A DNA stretch of 64,000 nucleotides from Atopsyche davidsoni (lineage: Eukaryota; Arthropoda; Insecta; Trichoptera; Hydrobiosidae), in assembly GCA_022113835.1 (NCBI GenBank), contig JAILWY010000007.1, positions 6,716,001 through 6,780,000 of the forward strand, given 5' to 3'. This document shows, in pieces, positions 53,601 through 62,409 of the stretch (position 1 is its first letter; every line of letters begins with the position of its first letter). The notes below the pieces were generated by a model. It searched no databases, was not told the origin of the DNA, and was given only the letters and a program-made list of their open reading frames with translations. The translations under genes were made by a program, and so were the position numbers.

Positions 53601-56600
53601 TAGTGTTTGAGGTTAGGTTTTGTTAAAATAAACGTGGCTATTTCTATGTAATTAGGTTGAGATGGAGTTTAGTAAAAAAATAAACGCTTCTGAAATAACA
53701 GGAGATTCCTGTAAGTAGGTAGGATCGTGCGTAGTTCTTTCCGTCTAAAAATACTCTTGGCGGGGGTCTTCAGACTACTCCGGATCTTCATCAAGCATCG
53801 AACTGACAACTTCACGAATATAATACCTTGGGGACATTTTAAAATATAAATAAAACTATACACATGTTGTTGATTTGACTATCATTGGAATCTTTAATCG
53901 AAGGCAGACCCGTTGGCAAAAGCAAGTATTAGCAAATAGAGATGTGACGATTCCAAGGAATTGCTACATCATTTTACACAAAAAACAGTTCACTACATCT
54001 ACTTATCAGTTCCACGTAGTAAGGCTTGGCAGAATGTCGCAAGTTTAGGCATTGAAATTCTTCTAGACTTTTCGACTAGCTCATACGTATTATGCAAAGA
54101 CGTTTACTAAAACAGATCCCAGCTTGATTTCGTCACGTCATAGCCATTTTTGCCTGCTATCTACTTTATAATTTTGAATACTATAGAATCACAAAATAAA
54201 AAGTATCCTTTGACGTCATTACAATAAACTTTACCTAGACCTTCTTTATTGAATGGCTAATTTAATAGACTAGCCACAGGTTTAGGAGAATTGAAGCTAT
54301 TTACTTTCGTATTGTTTTCTCAACAAATCCAGATCCGCTGTAAGTAAGTACCTGCGTTAATTTGATAGGTTTTCTGTGTTTTCGCATTGCCTCGAGTATT
54401 TATCTCTCACAATACAAAATGAATAGACGGCTGAGTGTATTGTTTCATTTTTTTTTAATTTCGATGGACCGCTAGTTATTAGGCATCTAAACGCTTTCTC
54501 TGAGCCGGGCCAGACGCAAAATGAAAGTCTCGTTCGACGCGTCACTTTATCCTCAATACTAATTTTACAGTCGGCAAGAGAATGCCTCCGAAGAAGACCC
54601 TCGGACTCTGCGATGATTGCGGAGATTGGTGACAATTTATAAACACGCTTTCTTTTCACACTTCCTGTCGGCTGGCGCGCGGCAGCTAACAACAACGGAA
54701 ATATTTATTATTTTTCAGCAAAAAATGCATATTATTTAAGGTTTCTGCAAGCTAACATCGCTTAGGTTCATAGTACACGCTGGAAACAACAAGAAAAAAA
54801 ATCATCGTTTGTGGGACACACAAGTGGGATACAAACCCACACCGACAGGTATTTGTCACCTGCTGCCTTAATGCATGGATTCATGATTTATGACGGTACA
54901 TATGTATATAAAATAATAATAAAAAGTACAGTTCATTGAATATCCATTATTATTCAATGAATAAATAGTAATTATTATCATTTTTTTTATTCTATTAATA
55001 ATCATATTTTTTAACAAAAATCTTCAGAAACGATGGCACGTTATTTCAAAATATATAATACATTATTTTTAATAATAAACGTTTGATATTTTGAAACGCA
55101 AACAAATATAAACAAAGTGATATAATACTACTTCAAGTCTGTTGGTGAAGACGATCGCTTCAAAAATAAACTCACCGTGAAAGTACTACTTTTCCAAAGG
55201 CGTGCAAAAAAACTGCATCCCCTTAAAGACAATCTCTACTTTTCTAATTTTATTTATTGTTTATATATTATGTTTCGTCGACGAAACGATACCAACACGC
55301 GATGATTATTACACTGTCCCAAAAAAAACAGCTTCGATAAAAATAAGATGTCTATAAGATAATTCGATATTATGTGGAGACTATAACCCTAAGTAATTTG
55401 ATTTATGCTGGGATATCTGTGGAGATGAACAAGTAAAAATCGACGGTCTCAGTCTGGGTCATCAAGAAGGAGTTGTACAGCAACCTCGAGGGGAAACAAG
55501 TCGGGTGGAGTAACAGAGTAAGATAGGTGAACAGGAAGACGGCAGAGTTCATTTTATACAAGTATTTTCCCAATACTCCTTCACATCTCATTTGCTGATA
55601 CATTTATTTAGTATCTCAATGTGAAAGAAGCATGCTCCAGAAGTTTATTAATGGTCCTTTGACTGTTCGGAGAATTTTAATTCGGCGCATGATGTTGTGT
55701 TTTTTTTCTGAGAATTCACAATTTTACAGCTCGTGAGTCGGTAGTCGTCTCGCCATTTGTCTCTGGCCGGTTCTCGGAATTGTCGGGCGTATTTTCCATT
55801 CTGATAACAGTAACATTGCAACCGACAACTCGTAAACTACAGGGTGACTCCAAACTTGTTACGAACCTTTCGACTTGTCATTAAAAAAAAGCACAAAAAA
55901 TATCTCTAATGAAAATAAATTTGCTAACTCCCAAAATCCAAAAGTGTTTACGTTTACAGGTTTTAACCTTTTCTAGGATCACTCTGTATTCACTTGCACG
56001 CAAAATAATAATATACCATGGATTTCCTGTTGTTCGTTTTATCTCTCTTGTTGTTATTTATTTAATATATTGAGTTGTCAAATACATTCATAATTTCATT
56101 AAAATGTACAAGGAAAGTCCTGAACATCAGTTGGGAAAACGATCCATTACAATCATATGCTAAAGGTATACTCCGTTTCACTGACGTCATGTTCTAGTTT
56201 TTATTATTTTGGTTTATCCGTTTAAAAAAAAACAAATTTAAATATAAAATATACAGTGGCTGTTTCATGAATGAAGTAAACAATAGTCTTAGATTTATAA
56301 CTTAAATAATGTAATATCTGCAATCTCATTCGTGCAGATCTACTCGGATAAACCAAAAATAGCTGATTTTTTTTGTACACTTTTCAAAACAAAGTATGGC
56401 TAGGTTTTTACGTCATTAAAGCATAATTAAATGAGGAATGTTTCAGTAAACGACCAGTTTTAGAACAGCAGTTTCAGAGGGCAGGCGGAGAGTGCTCACT
56501 CACCTGATCACCGTAAACCTAAACAAAAGTTCTATTCTGAGTTCAGTAAAGGCCAGAGTGCTCAGGCGGCCGGGGGAAACGTTTTGTGGATTATCCGAAA

Positions 56601-59600
56601 GCTGACCCAAAGAGGTCCGGAGCGGTGCTGGTAAATTTAGAGGACTACACGAGGAATATACAATCCCGGATCAAAGATGAAAGCTTCCATTGAGTATAAA
56701 TAAAAAAATAAAGAGCAATGAAAATCACACGTGAATTTATTTTTTAAGTAAACACATATTTATAACGCCGTTTTCTTTAAGAGTGTGCCCTTGGATATAT
56801 TGACAATTTGATGTATATTTTTATAAGAAGCTAGGTGGAAGTGATCACCCTTAACCACGTCGAATTTAGAGCGACAGACATTGACGAAGACGCCGAGAGT
56901 CGGGGATGTCAAGATGGATGAGAGCGGCCCCAGCTGGGGGCTGGCCAGATGCTATTTTGAATGTATGTCTCGAATATCGTGATGACTGATAATCATAACT
57001 TGATATGTATATTATAATATGATATTTTATATACAAGCTTTGATTATCAGACATACGTTCAAAATAACATCTGGCCAGCCCCCTGCTGGAGGTGCTCTCT
57101 TTCTTTTAGACATCCCCGACTCTCAATTGTATTATGGCTTGAGATTTTTTAGACCGTGAGGTTGATATTTTGGAGTAAAATCAAACATCGCGTCGAGTCT
57201 ATTAGTATGAAAGAACATGTGGCGTCGCTGTTTTTTGTATGTCCTAATGTATCTATTGTGTGCTCAACAAAATAGCTTACTACTTACTAACAAACGGATT
57301 CGCACGTGTAAGACCGGACAGAGTCGCTATTTCGGTCGGGAATTGTTTTGAAATGTCTCGGCGGGCGTTGTTTTATTTATCGAGATGAACAGCGGACGCC
57401 GAGCACATGCTGCAGCCCGGAATAGACGAGCAGCTCTGCGCCTGCCGTCATCACGAATACCGCCGGGGTCCAAGCGTCCTTTTTTCAGAGGGGCCGAGGG
57501 GTCGAGTGCCCAGACAGGACAGGGCCTGCCGGCGAGCCCCCCCACTCATGGGGAATCCCACCTGGTGTTCGTTGATGATCCATCCAAAATATCATATTCC
57601 ACGAAGCAGTATGAGCATGCAAATAAGCTTGTCCCCGTTTTTATCAGTCGAGTTAGCAACACAAGCAAGGAGAAATAATCGAAGACATATGATTGAACTA
57701 TTCGTGCTTACGTTCATATAATATATACACAAAAATAATATATTAATTGATTATCTATTTTATAATTTTGTGTTTTATTTTTTGCCTTGTGTATACAAAC
57801 ACTTAAACAGTTTAAACCTATCAGTTTAGTAACATTGTTCCGAATGTGATTGATCAAACGATTTCATTAAACAATAATACACTATGGGATTTTATTTATT
57901 TTTAAATAGAAAAACTACAGAAATTTAATATTAAAAAATATATAATACGTGTGCAGGTTTTGGCGACTATATAAATTATCTTCTCTTTTTGGGCATTGTA
58001 TCACATACACAAGAAAATAACTTTATCAACGACCGCCAAAACAAATCGCATCTTTTTTAAAATTACTATAAAACATTTGGCATTACAGAAGCATCTATTA
58101 TTTGTCAAATTATATTATAAATCATCAGGTGTAGCAATGGCTACCTGCTGGTACAAGGCAGGCGCCAACTTGTATCTCCTACCTACTTTATTCAAGCCTT
58201 GAACTCCGGATACATTCTCATGCGGTTAACGTCTGATTTTTTCCCTAAGTAGATAAGCACTCGTGGCTTTGTCCCATTTAATATGTACTATAATACAAAA
58301 CAGTGACTTTTCCTATGTTATGTAAGTATTACGGAGAATGAAGTCCTTGAGATATACTTCGGAAAGGAAATAAACGATCGGCCAACTAAAATATTATATA
58401 ATAAAACAAGATGAGCTTCTATATGAAATATTATAGCTCTTGGTACACAACTGAGAACTGTAAGGTAATTAGCTAATATCGTCCTATTTTGCGTTTTTAA
58501 GGCTATACATAAAAAGGCACTTTACTAGCGAATTGAAAATGTGTTCAATGCGTGTGCCAATAGTTTTATTTGTTGAATATAACTCAGGCATATCACTCGA
58601 TTAACTTATTATAAAGAAAAAAATACTGAAAAATACCACCACATATCCCTCTAGCGTAAATTGAGATAAAAAACACATAATAAACATTAAAAATTATTTT
58701 ATATAAACTAAATACATGCATATAATAAAATATATTTTGTAGGGCAAGCAATGATTTGTTTATACAGACAGCATGACATTGCGTGTCATGTATTTGATAA
58801 CATTGCCTTTTAGAATTAGAGCGCAGACGGATATGATAATTATAAATGTGTCTTGATACCATGAATTTAATTCAATAATAATCTTAGAAATTTAATGTTT
58901 TTTTTATTAAACTACACACTATGGTTTTTTGTAAATATTCAATATTGGCAGTATATGAGAAATTTTTTACCATTTGGTTGTCAGTTGTGTCGCAACGCAA
59001 GTAGAGAGGGCTTTATTGAAAGCGTTTAGTGTTTGGACGCCGTCAGACCAAGCCTATTAATTCTGCCGGGTGTGATCAAAAACAATCAAATTTTAAGTAT
59101 TATTTAACTATTTATTTTAATTATTCTTTATTTTTCTTTTGGTAAATTTATAATGGCTATCCCCTGATCTTGCGCGCAGGTTGCGGGGCTTACAATGTCT
59201 GGCTTAGGTGGTGGTAGCGTACACGTATTTCTTTATTTTCGTTATTGAGTTATGTAGGGAAAATATTTGTAAAAAATCCTTTTTCTGCATGAGTTGATAA
59301 ATAACTAAGAATTAGATAACAAAGATATAACGGAAAAAAGAGGATAAACTGAGTGAAGTTTATATATGATGGGATGTCTGCTTGCCCCGTTGATTTTATG
59401 CTAAGCCTGCTACACAACTGAATGGTAACTAGCATATGTGTCGCTATGTGTGTAGGCGGCTTAGCATACAGTTTCCAAAGCACGTAGAATCACACCCAGC
59501 GAGTTGATAGGCCAGTCACTGAGCCCAGCCAGAAGCCGGGCTTGCTTGTTGTTGTTTTGGTGGGCCGGCGCTGGAGGCGGGCCGTTGAACCGCCGGCAGA

Positions 59601-62409
59601 TTTGGCAGCGTCGCGTTTCCGCCCGAGCTGCCATCTTGAACGCTGTTTTTTTAGCGAGCCACTGTTATCTTCCGATCCGCCATTGTTTGGCGTTGATCAA
59701 TGAATAAATACAAAAGAAAAATGTTTCTCTACACACGTCGCGACACAACTTGCAGCTAGCAAAGAGCGTCCTACTTTGCGTTGTTTACTTAGGAAAAACT
59801 ATAAAAAAAACATACAAAATTAAGGGACGCTATTGGCTGACACAACTTGCGACCATTATGACGATCTGATATGACTGAAATTCCTTCAGAAATTATTCAT
59901 TGCCGAAACTCGTGATCCTTTGCTTGTCAATAACTGCGCAGGTGAGTAATCTTTCATCTCTGGCATTCACACTTCAGGGTGGTTTCAGTCACCTCCTTAC
60001 CGCCTTAACTCTTTGTCAACATCAGCATATCTATTTTGGCTAGTTACATTATATTAATAAAATATCGTTCCTGCCACGGAGAATAGCTTTGATTATGTTA
60101 AGTTTCCAGCATCCTGAATATAAAAATATGTTCCTTTCTTTATTCCTTCTTCACGAGAGTGTAGTTACTTATTCCCACACTAAAAGTACCAAACGGAAAC
60201 TGTGTTATTTTAAAATTTCAGGGCAAATTTTATTTTTACTCTTTTTACATAAAACTCCGCTCGCATGTTGACTCAAACCCAGATTGGTATGTTTACAAAA
60301 ACGACTTGATCATCATTATAAGCATTATTATGAAAATAAATACACGTGAAGCGTGTTAGAAATAAAATACGTCTAAAAGCAATAACAATTAAGTTATTAA
60401 CATAATGTAAAGTAGCGAATCAAAGCCATCTTAATTATTACGCAACATTAGAGATAAATACGAGTATATACGTAGCTGATAGAATTTTTTTTATGCTTAC
60501 TGTGTTTACAATTATTACACTACAATAATAATATAACTGTTTTTATTTATTCAAACACGCTTACGTCATTGTTTTTTAAAATATTTTAATTTTTTTTGTT
60601 AATAAACTGAGATAGTGTGACACAATGAAACGCCTGCACGGACTTCAGTATTTTTGTAACTTTTTAAATAATTTTTAAAACCTCTAGAATAATGTTGGCT
60701 TGTGTATGTAGTTAACACTGTTATGCCAATCAATAATACTTGTGGATGTGACAGGTGGGCGAATGCGCCAAGAGTGCATTTGTGTCATACACGTGGCAGA
60801 TATGAATCAATATATTGGATTGCGCAAAAATACACATAGTATTTATAGTGAAACTTTACTGTGGTATTTAAAATTTAACCTGTTTACTAAAGCATAGGGT
60901 ATTGTGTATTGTTTAATGACGTCATGCTACTCTTTATTTTATGATTCTTCAGCTTTGATGACTGAATAACTATGAGTCATAATATTAGGGGTAGCAGTTT
61001 CATGATCCGTAAACACTGGCAATAATCAGTCTCTATACTGATGCAGAATTTTTTTACATTAAAATTGGAAACCAACACTGGTGTCTACAATCAAGTTAGT
61101 CAACTTCTGGAAAATAAGTCTGGCATTTGGAGTCAAAGAGTAGAACAACAAAAATAATGAACGGTTCAGAAACGCCATTTATTTTAGAGTGTTTTTATTA
61201 TTCAAAAAAGTAATTGTTGTGTTTGTTAATAGTTAAAATCTTCTATATAGAAATCGTTCATTCAGCAGTAAATGCACAATTAACATAAAATTTACACGAA
61301 ATATATATAAGATGCTGATTCATCGGTTGTGACATAAAGTCAATATTGTTGTTTATAATGTTTTGTATATATGAGACAGATATTAGGTTTATTGTTATTT
61401 CGGTCAATTTGTCAAGTAGTTGTTAGATTATATATTTTTTAATTCAGTTTTTAGGATTAACAAGATCTAGTTTATTTAGTTTATTGTTGTCTTTTTCACG
61501 TATATACATAAGAAAAAAAAATCTTTATCTATCAAGTCGGTAAGTACATTAAAGCAAAATTAATTGCATTATATACTATTTACTTGCATTCCTGGTATTT
61601 CTGCCGCGAGCTTCCGGGAATTCGCGGTTGGTTGATAATATTTTTACAAGTGTTTGATTAGTGATAGCTTCATGTTTAATTTAAAAAAGAAATGATGGAG
61701 AAGGCCTATCATAAATAAATAAAATCATGATGTCAAATGGCTGCTATTTCCGCTCTTTATGATATAAAATTTATGCCTAGTCATTAGGTTGCTTGCTATC
61801 ACAAGCCCGAACTAAATTTGACCGTGTGACTTATAATAACAATAAAGGTATTTTTTGAAAGCTAAAAAGCAAGGAGGCTTAATGCCTCAGAGCATTAATT
61901 TTAGGGTGATATTACATCACCTAAATTCTACCACCCTTTCACATGTGTCCTGTTTTCATCGACTACTCAACTTGTTATTTTTATGCATGTACGAAAGCGT
62001 CTTTGTTGATTTGTGTAAACCCACATTTACGGTTCATTTAAATATTTCTATAATATAAAATAATAATGCAATTAATCAAATTATATTATATCGATTTAAC
62101 ACTTCCATGTAAAGATAAATCACGGTCACGATACTTTAACGTTTTATAAAAAAATCGTATTGCTTATCATATTGTATTTTTTGGCTCTTGTATTTATTTA
62201 GGGGTTGGTTATTCCAGGAGTCGTTCTTCACCTGGGCCAGTGGCGTGAGGGAGCCTGGCTGCTTCCTGGGGGTAGCGGCGAAGACAGGGGCGGCATGTCT
62301 GTTCGTGCCGCGCCTGCCCGCCGAGTACTCCGTGTGGATGGGGCCGCTGCTGCAGCTGCACGACTTCCAGAGGATCTACCAAATCGAGGAGGTCTACTAC
62401 GTCGACGAG
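20674..62409 (+). CDS. PEPD: Xaa-Pro dipeptidase (prolidase), N-terminal part; gene runs off the window
   Basis: Coding exons 20674-20690, 32130-32292 and 62218-62409 join in frame to give the first 124 residues. The order matches human PEPD (493 residues): start MAAENMKWSMGPGTLEVP, then ALFAKNRQRL (20-29), IVVLQGGD (38-45), DTDVQYVFRQ (51-60), ESFFTWASGVREPGC (61-75), LFVPRLPAEYSVWMG and EVYYVDE (118-124). This is the AMP_N-type domain. The pita-bread catalytic domain with the two-Mn ligands lies to the right of the window, so activity cannot be judged. Known role: cytosolic release of proline or hydroxyproline from dipeptides with a C-terminal imino acid. All junctions are GT-AG. Introns of 11,439 and 29,925 nt are very large for such a housekeeping enzyme. 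Confidence 0.93.
21157..21333. mobile_element. foldback MITE related to family A but with different ends
   Basis: The left end AAAGCGCACTACACACGCAG mirrors the right end CTACGTGCGTAGTGCGCTAA. The next block (ACCGACCAAAA) mirrors TTTGCTGGTCGT. The ends differ from the CCCTCTACACACG ends of family A, so it is a sister family or subfamily. Confidence 0.65.
25147..25295. mobile_element. possible decayed family A MITE
   Basis: CCTACACAATCTGCGACACT and GCAAAATAGGACGTTGTTGG recall the left arm and right-centre of family A in the right order, with much divergence between them. Confidence 0.35.
26179..26304. mobile_element. family A foldback MITE, left-truncated
   Basis: Starts at CCAATTTGCAATTAGTCAAT inside the left arm. 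It continues through TTTTGTCTAAGCAAACAACG and a full right arm ending GTTGCCACGTGTGTAGCCGG. Confidence 0.7.
26497..26513 (+). repeat. homopolymer run of 17 G
   Basis: An uninterrupted G run in otherwise AT-rich intron sequence. It may form a G-quadruplex and is prone to length error in assembly. Confidence 0.95.
28655..28745. repeat. dispersed repeat, family D, copy 2
   Basis: GGCGTAAATTCCGCATCCAC followed by TTTCCTCCTTCTAAT closely matches 42357-42400. Confidence 0.5.
28795..28870 (+). repeat. tRNA-like segment with consensus B box (SINE-type)
   Basis: GGTTCGATTCC at 28850-28860 fits the Pol III B-box consensus. Upstream, GACTCCTTACAGAGAG looks like an anticodon arm region, but the A box is poor and the acceptor stem does not close. 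It is a decayed tRNA-derived repeat rather than a working tRNA gene. Confidence 0.45.
29731..29832. repeat. dispersed repeat, family E, copy 1
   Basis: TAATGTAACGAAATGG and AACTGTTGACCTCTGAACTT match copy 2 some 0.9 kb away in the same orientation. Confidence 0.6.
30318..30410. repeat. dispersed repeat, family D, copy 3
   Basis: GTAAGTGCCTCTCCTCAGAG resembles 14056. The following GTGTTCATGGTTTTCTAAAG matches the fragment at 10195, so pieces of one longer repeat are scattered across the window. Confidence 0.5.
30590..30945. repeat. dispersed repeat, family E, copy 2
   Basis: A GC-richer block. Its part 30655-30770 repeats 29731-29832. On the minus strand it has an open frame of 123 codons (30943 to 30572) containing RYESAPFRYIALSAALKVDR. 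The frame lies within the repeat and is best read as an open stretch of a transposable-element remnant. Confidence 0.5.
31970..32045. repeat. possible repeat fragment upstream of PEPD exon 2
   Basis: GC-richer segment (CCCATCCCTTCAGAGGGAGA, then GGAGGTCCGCCTACGC) about 85 nt before the exon 2 acceptor. It looks like a short dispersed element, but no second copy was found in this window. Confidence 0.25.
32130..32292 (+). CDS. PEPD: PEPD coding exon 2
   Basis: Acceptor CTGTTGCAG, donor CAG/GTCAGT. The exon adds residue 7 to residue 60 and completes codon 6. It encodes GPGTLEVPMALFAKNRQRL and IVVLQGGD, typical of the prolidase N-terminus, and ends in phase 0 after FRQ, where the human sequence continues ESFFHWA. 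Confidence 0.95.
33237..33417. mobile_element. family A foldback MITE bounded by TTAA
   Basis: TTAA at both edges (33237-33240, 33414-33417). The left arm runs GCCGGGTACACACGCAACAC to CAATCAGTCAATGCG, the centre is TTTATTTTGGATG plus T run, and the right arm is CAAGTCGGTTGCAAGGTGTG. Essentially complete. Confidence 0.75.
33475..33624. mobile_element. family A foldback MITE, left end decayed
   Basis: Lies only about 60 bp after the preceding copy, with its asymmetric centre inverted (AAAACACCCAAAGTAAAGGG). The right arm ends CACGTGTGCAGAGGGCTTTA. Confidence 0.7.
34600..34720. mobile_element. family A foldback MITE, right-truncated
   Basis: The left arm is complete (AAAGCCCTTCGCACACGCAG, then GACACTACTTGCGATTTGCA). 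Similarity fades after GTAAACATCGCAAAAGAG. Confidence 0.6.
41409..41710. mobile_element. tandem dimer of family A foldback MITE
   Basis: Two copies joined head to tail: 41409 to about 41553, then on to 41710. At the junction one segment (GTGCCGCGACACAACTTGCG) serves as the right arm of the first and the left arm of the second. TTAA precedes the left end (41407-41410). The outer right end is GTGTCGCGACGTGTGTAGAG. Confidence 0.75.
41951..42178. mobile_element. short non-autonomous hAT-type element with intact target duplication
   Basis: The ends CAGGGGTCCCCAACC and GGTTGGGGACCACTG are inverted repeats with one mismatch, of the type known from Charlie-like hAT elements. An exact 8-bp direct repeat TGCTAGGG flanks it (41943-41950, 42179-42186), as hAT transposases make. 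At 228 bp it cannot encode a transposase. Confidence 0.9.
42255..42440. repeat. dispersed repeat, family D, copy 4
   Basis: TCATCGGAGGTTGGTGACCA resembles 14068 and 30336, and GTGTAAATTCCGCATCCACG matches 28690. This is the longest continuous copy in the window and lies about 70 bp from the hAT-type element. Confidence 0.5.
43154..43290. mobile_element. family B foldback element, deleted copy
   Basis: Has the outer tail (AAATTCAATATTTTTGACAG) and one arm (GCGAACCGGTCACAAATAAA to AAAATCACTCAAGTATTTTA). The other arm is lost apart from TTTGATAATGCCAACGTG at the loop. Confidence 0.75.
44250..44330 (+). repeat. tRNA-like SINE-type segment
   Basis: CTCGGGCTAAGGCGGTTGC resembles an A box region, and CACTGTTTCGAATCCAGG, about 35 nt later, a B box. 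No closing acceptor stem. Decayed tRNA-derived repeat. Confidence 0.4.
46109..46336. mobile_element. family B long foldback element, copy 3
   Basis: Arms of about 85 bp at 46109-46195 and 46207-46292 pair almost perfectly around the loop TTTCTGTTTGATAATGCC. The outer tail (GGAATTCCACCAAGTACTCT, then CAAAAATATTGAATTTC) remains only on the right, the mirror image of the copy at 9858. Confidence 0.85.
48124..48298. mobile_element. family A foldback MITE, near full length
   Basis: Left end TTAAAGCCCTCCACACACGT, asymmetric centre in the inverted orientation (AAAACACCCAAAATAAAGGG), right end CTACGTGTGTATCCGGCTTT. One of the two best full-length copies. Confidence 0.75.
48871..48978. mobile_element. 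family A foldback MITE, right arm missing
   Basis: Begins TTAAGTCTACACACGTCGAT, continues with TTTGCAATCAGCTGATAGAC and TTTATTTTGGGTG, and ends after GCCTAAGTAAACAAATCAAA. Confidence 0.65.
50013..50064 (+). repeat. (GCCACC)n hexamer microsatellite
   Basis: About eight units in a GC-rich patch (49880-50065) inside PEPD intron 2. The patch is open in several frames, which read as Ala-Thr or His-Arg repeats; this follows from the repeat and is no evidence of coding. Confidence 0.9.
52888..52936 (+). promoter_or_regulatory. TATA-like box with nearby CRE-type palindrome
   Basis: TATAAAAGG at 52888 and TGACGTCA at 52929 occur together in a GC-richer patch of intron 2 (52850-53060). Function is speculative. 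No downstream coding frame was found, and no initiator stands out about 30 nt after the TATA. Confidence 0.25.
54800..54875 (-). repeat. tRNA-like SINE-type segment
   Basis: On the minus strand GTGTGGGTTTGTATCCCACT resembles a T arm with B box, preceded by AGGTGACAAATACCTG. The segment is decayed and does not fold as a full tRNA. Confidence 0.35.
56895..57124. repeat. GC-rich inverted repeat (foldback), arms about 75 bp
   Basis: The left arm 56895-56970 (GAGAGTCGGGGATGTC, then GGGGGCTGGCCAGATG) mirrors the right arm 57050-57124 (CATCTGGCCAGCCCCC, then GACATCCCCGACTCTC) with a few mismatches. The spacer of about 80 bp is AT-rich. It is unrelated to families A and B. No target duplication was identified. 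Confidence 0.85.
58971..59015. mobile_element. family A MITE, right-end fragment
   Basis: Only the right arm is visible: GGTTGTCAGTTGTGTCGCAA, then GAGAGGGCTTTA. Confidence 0.5.
59152..59270. repeat. dispersed repeat, family C, longest copy
   Basis: Joins both pieces found separately elsewhere: CCTGATCTTGCGCGCAGG (as at 3141) and TTCGTTATTGAGTTATGTAG (as at 7400). Confidence 0.5.
59401..59464. mobile_element. minimal family A foldback, 64 bp
   Basis: CTAAGCCTGCTACACAACTG and TGTCGCTATGTGTGTAGGCG form the two ends with almost no centre. It is an internal deletion derivative. Confidence 0.55.
59727..59856. mobile_element. family A foldback MITE, right end rearranged
   Basis: Left CTCTACACACGTCGCGACAC and the inverted centre (ACTTTGCGTTGTTTACTTAG, then AAGGGACGCTATTGGCTG) are clear. 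Where the right arm should be, the sequence reads ACACAACTTGCGACC, a left-arm motif in direct orientation. Confidence 0.65.
62218..62409 (+). CDS. PEPD: PEPD coding exon 3
   Basis: Sixty-four codons between acceptor TTATTCCAG and donor GAG/GTAAGA. Encodes ESFFTWASGVREPGC, CLFVPRLPAEYSVWMG and IEEVYYVDE, in line with the human prolidase segment from ESFFHWAFG to VQYVDE. GC content is higher than in the flanking introns. It ends in phase 0, and the next exon is not in the window. Confidence 0.96.

Larger units (their letters stand above)
32293..62217 (+). other. PEPD intron 2 (29.9 kb)
   Basis: GTCAGT donor and TTATTCCAG acceptor. It is filled with AT-rich DNA, family A and B foldbacks, one hAT-type element, a GC-rich inverted repeat and a hexamer microsatellite. 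GC-richer islands near 45590-45835, 47220-47350, 49880-50065, 51150-51350, 52850-53060 and 57370-57560 may be regulatory. No nested gene is supported. Confidence 0.75.

Noticed and set aside
57385..57721. Two overlapping plus-strand frames near 57.4-57.7 kb
   Set aside because: Both are open through a GC-rich patch with no family similarity, and a minus-strand frame overlaps them too.
62202..62217. Alternative PEPD exon 3 acceptor at TATTTATTTAG (AG at 62200-62201)
   Set aside because: It would add 16 nt and shift the frame relative to exon 2. The acceptor at 62217 joins in phase and begins ESFF exactly where the human protein does.
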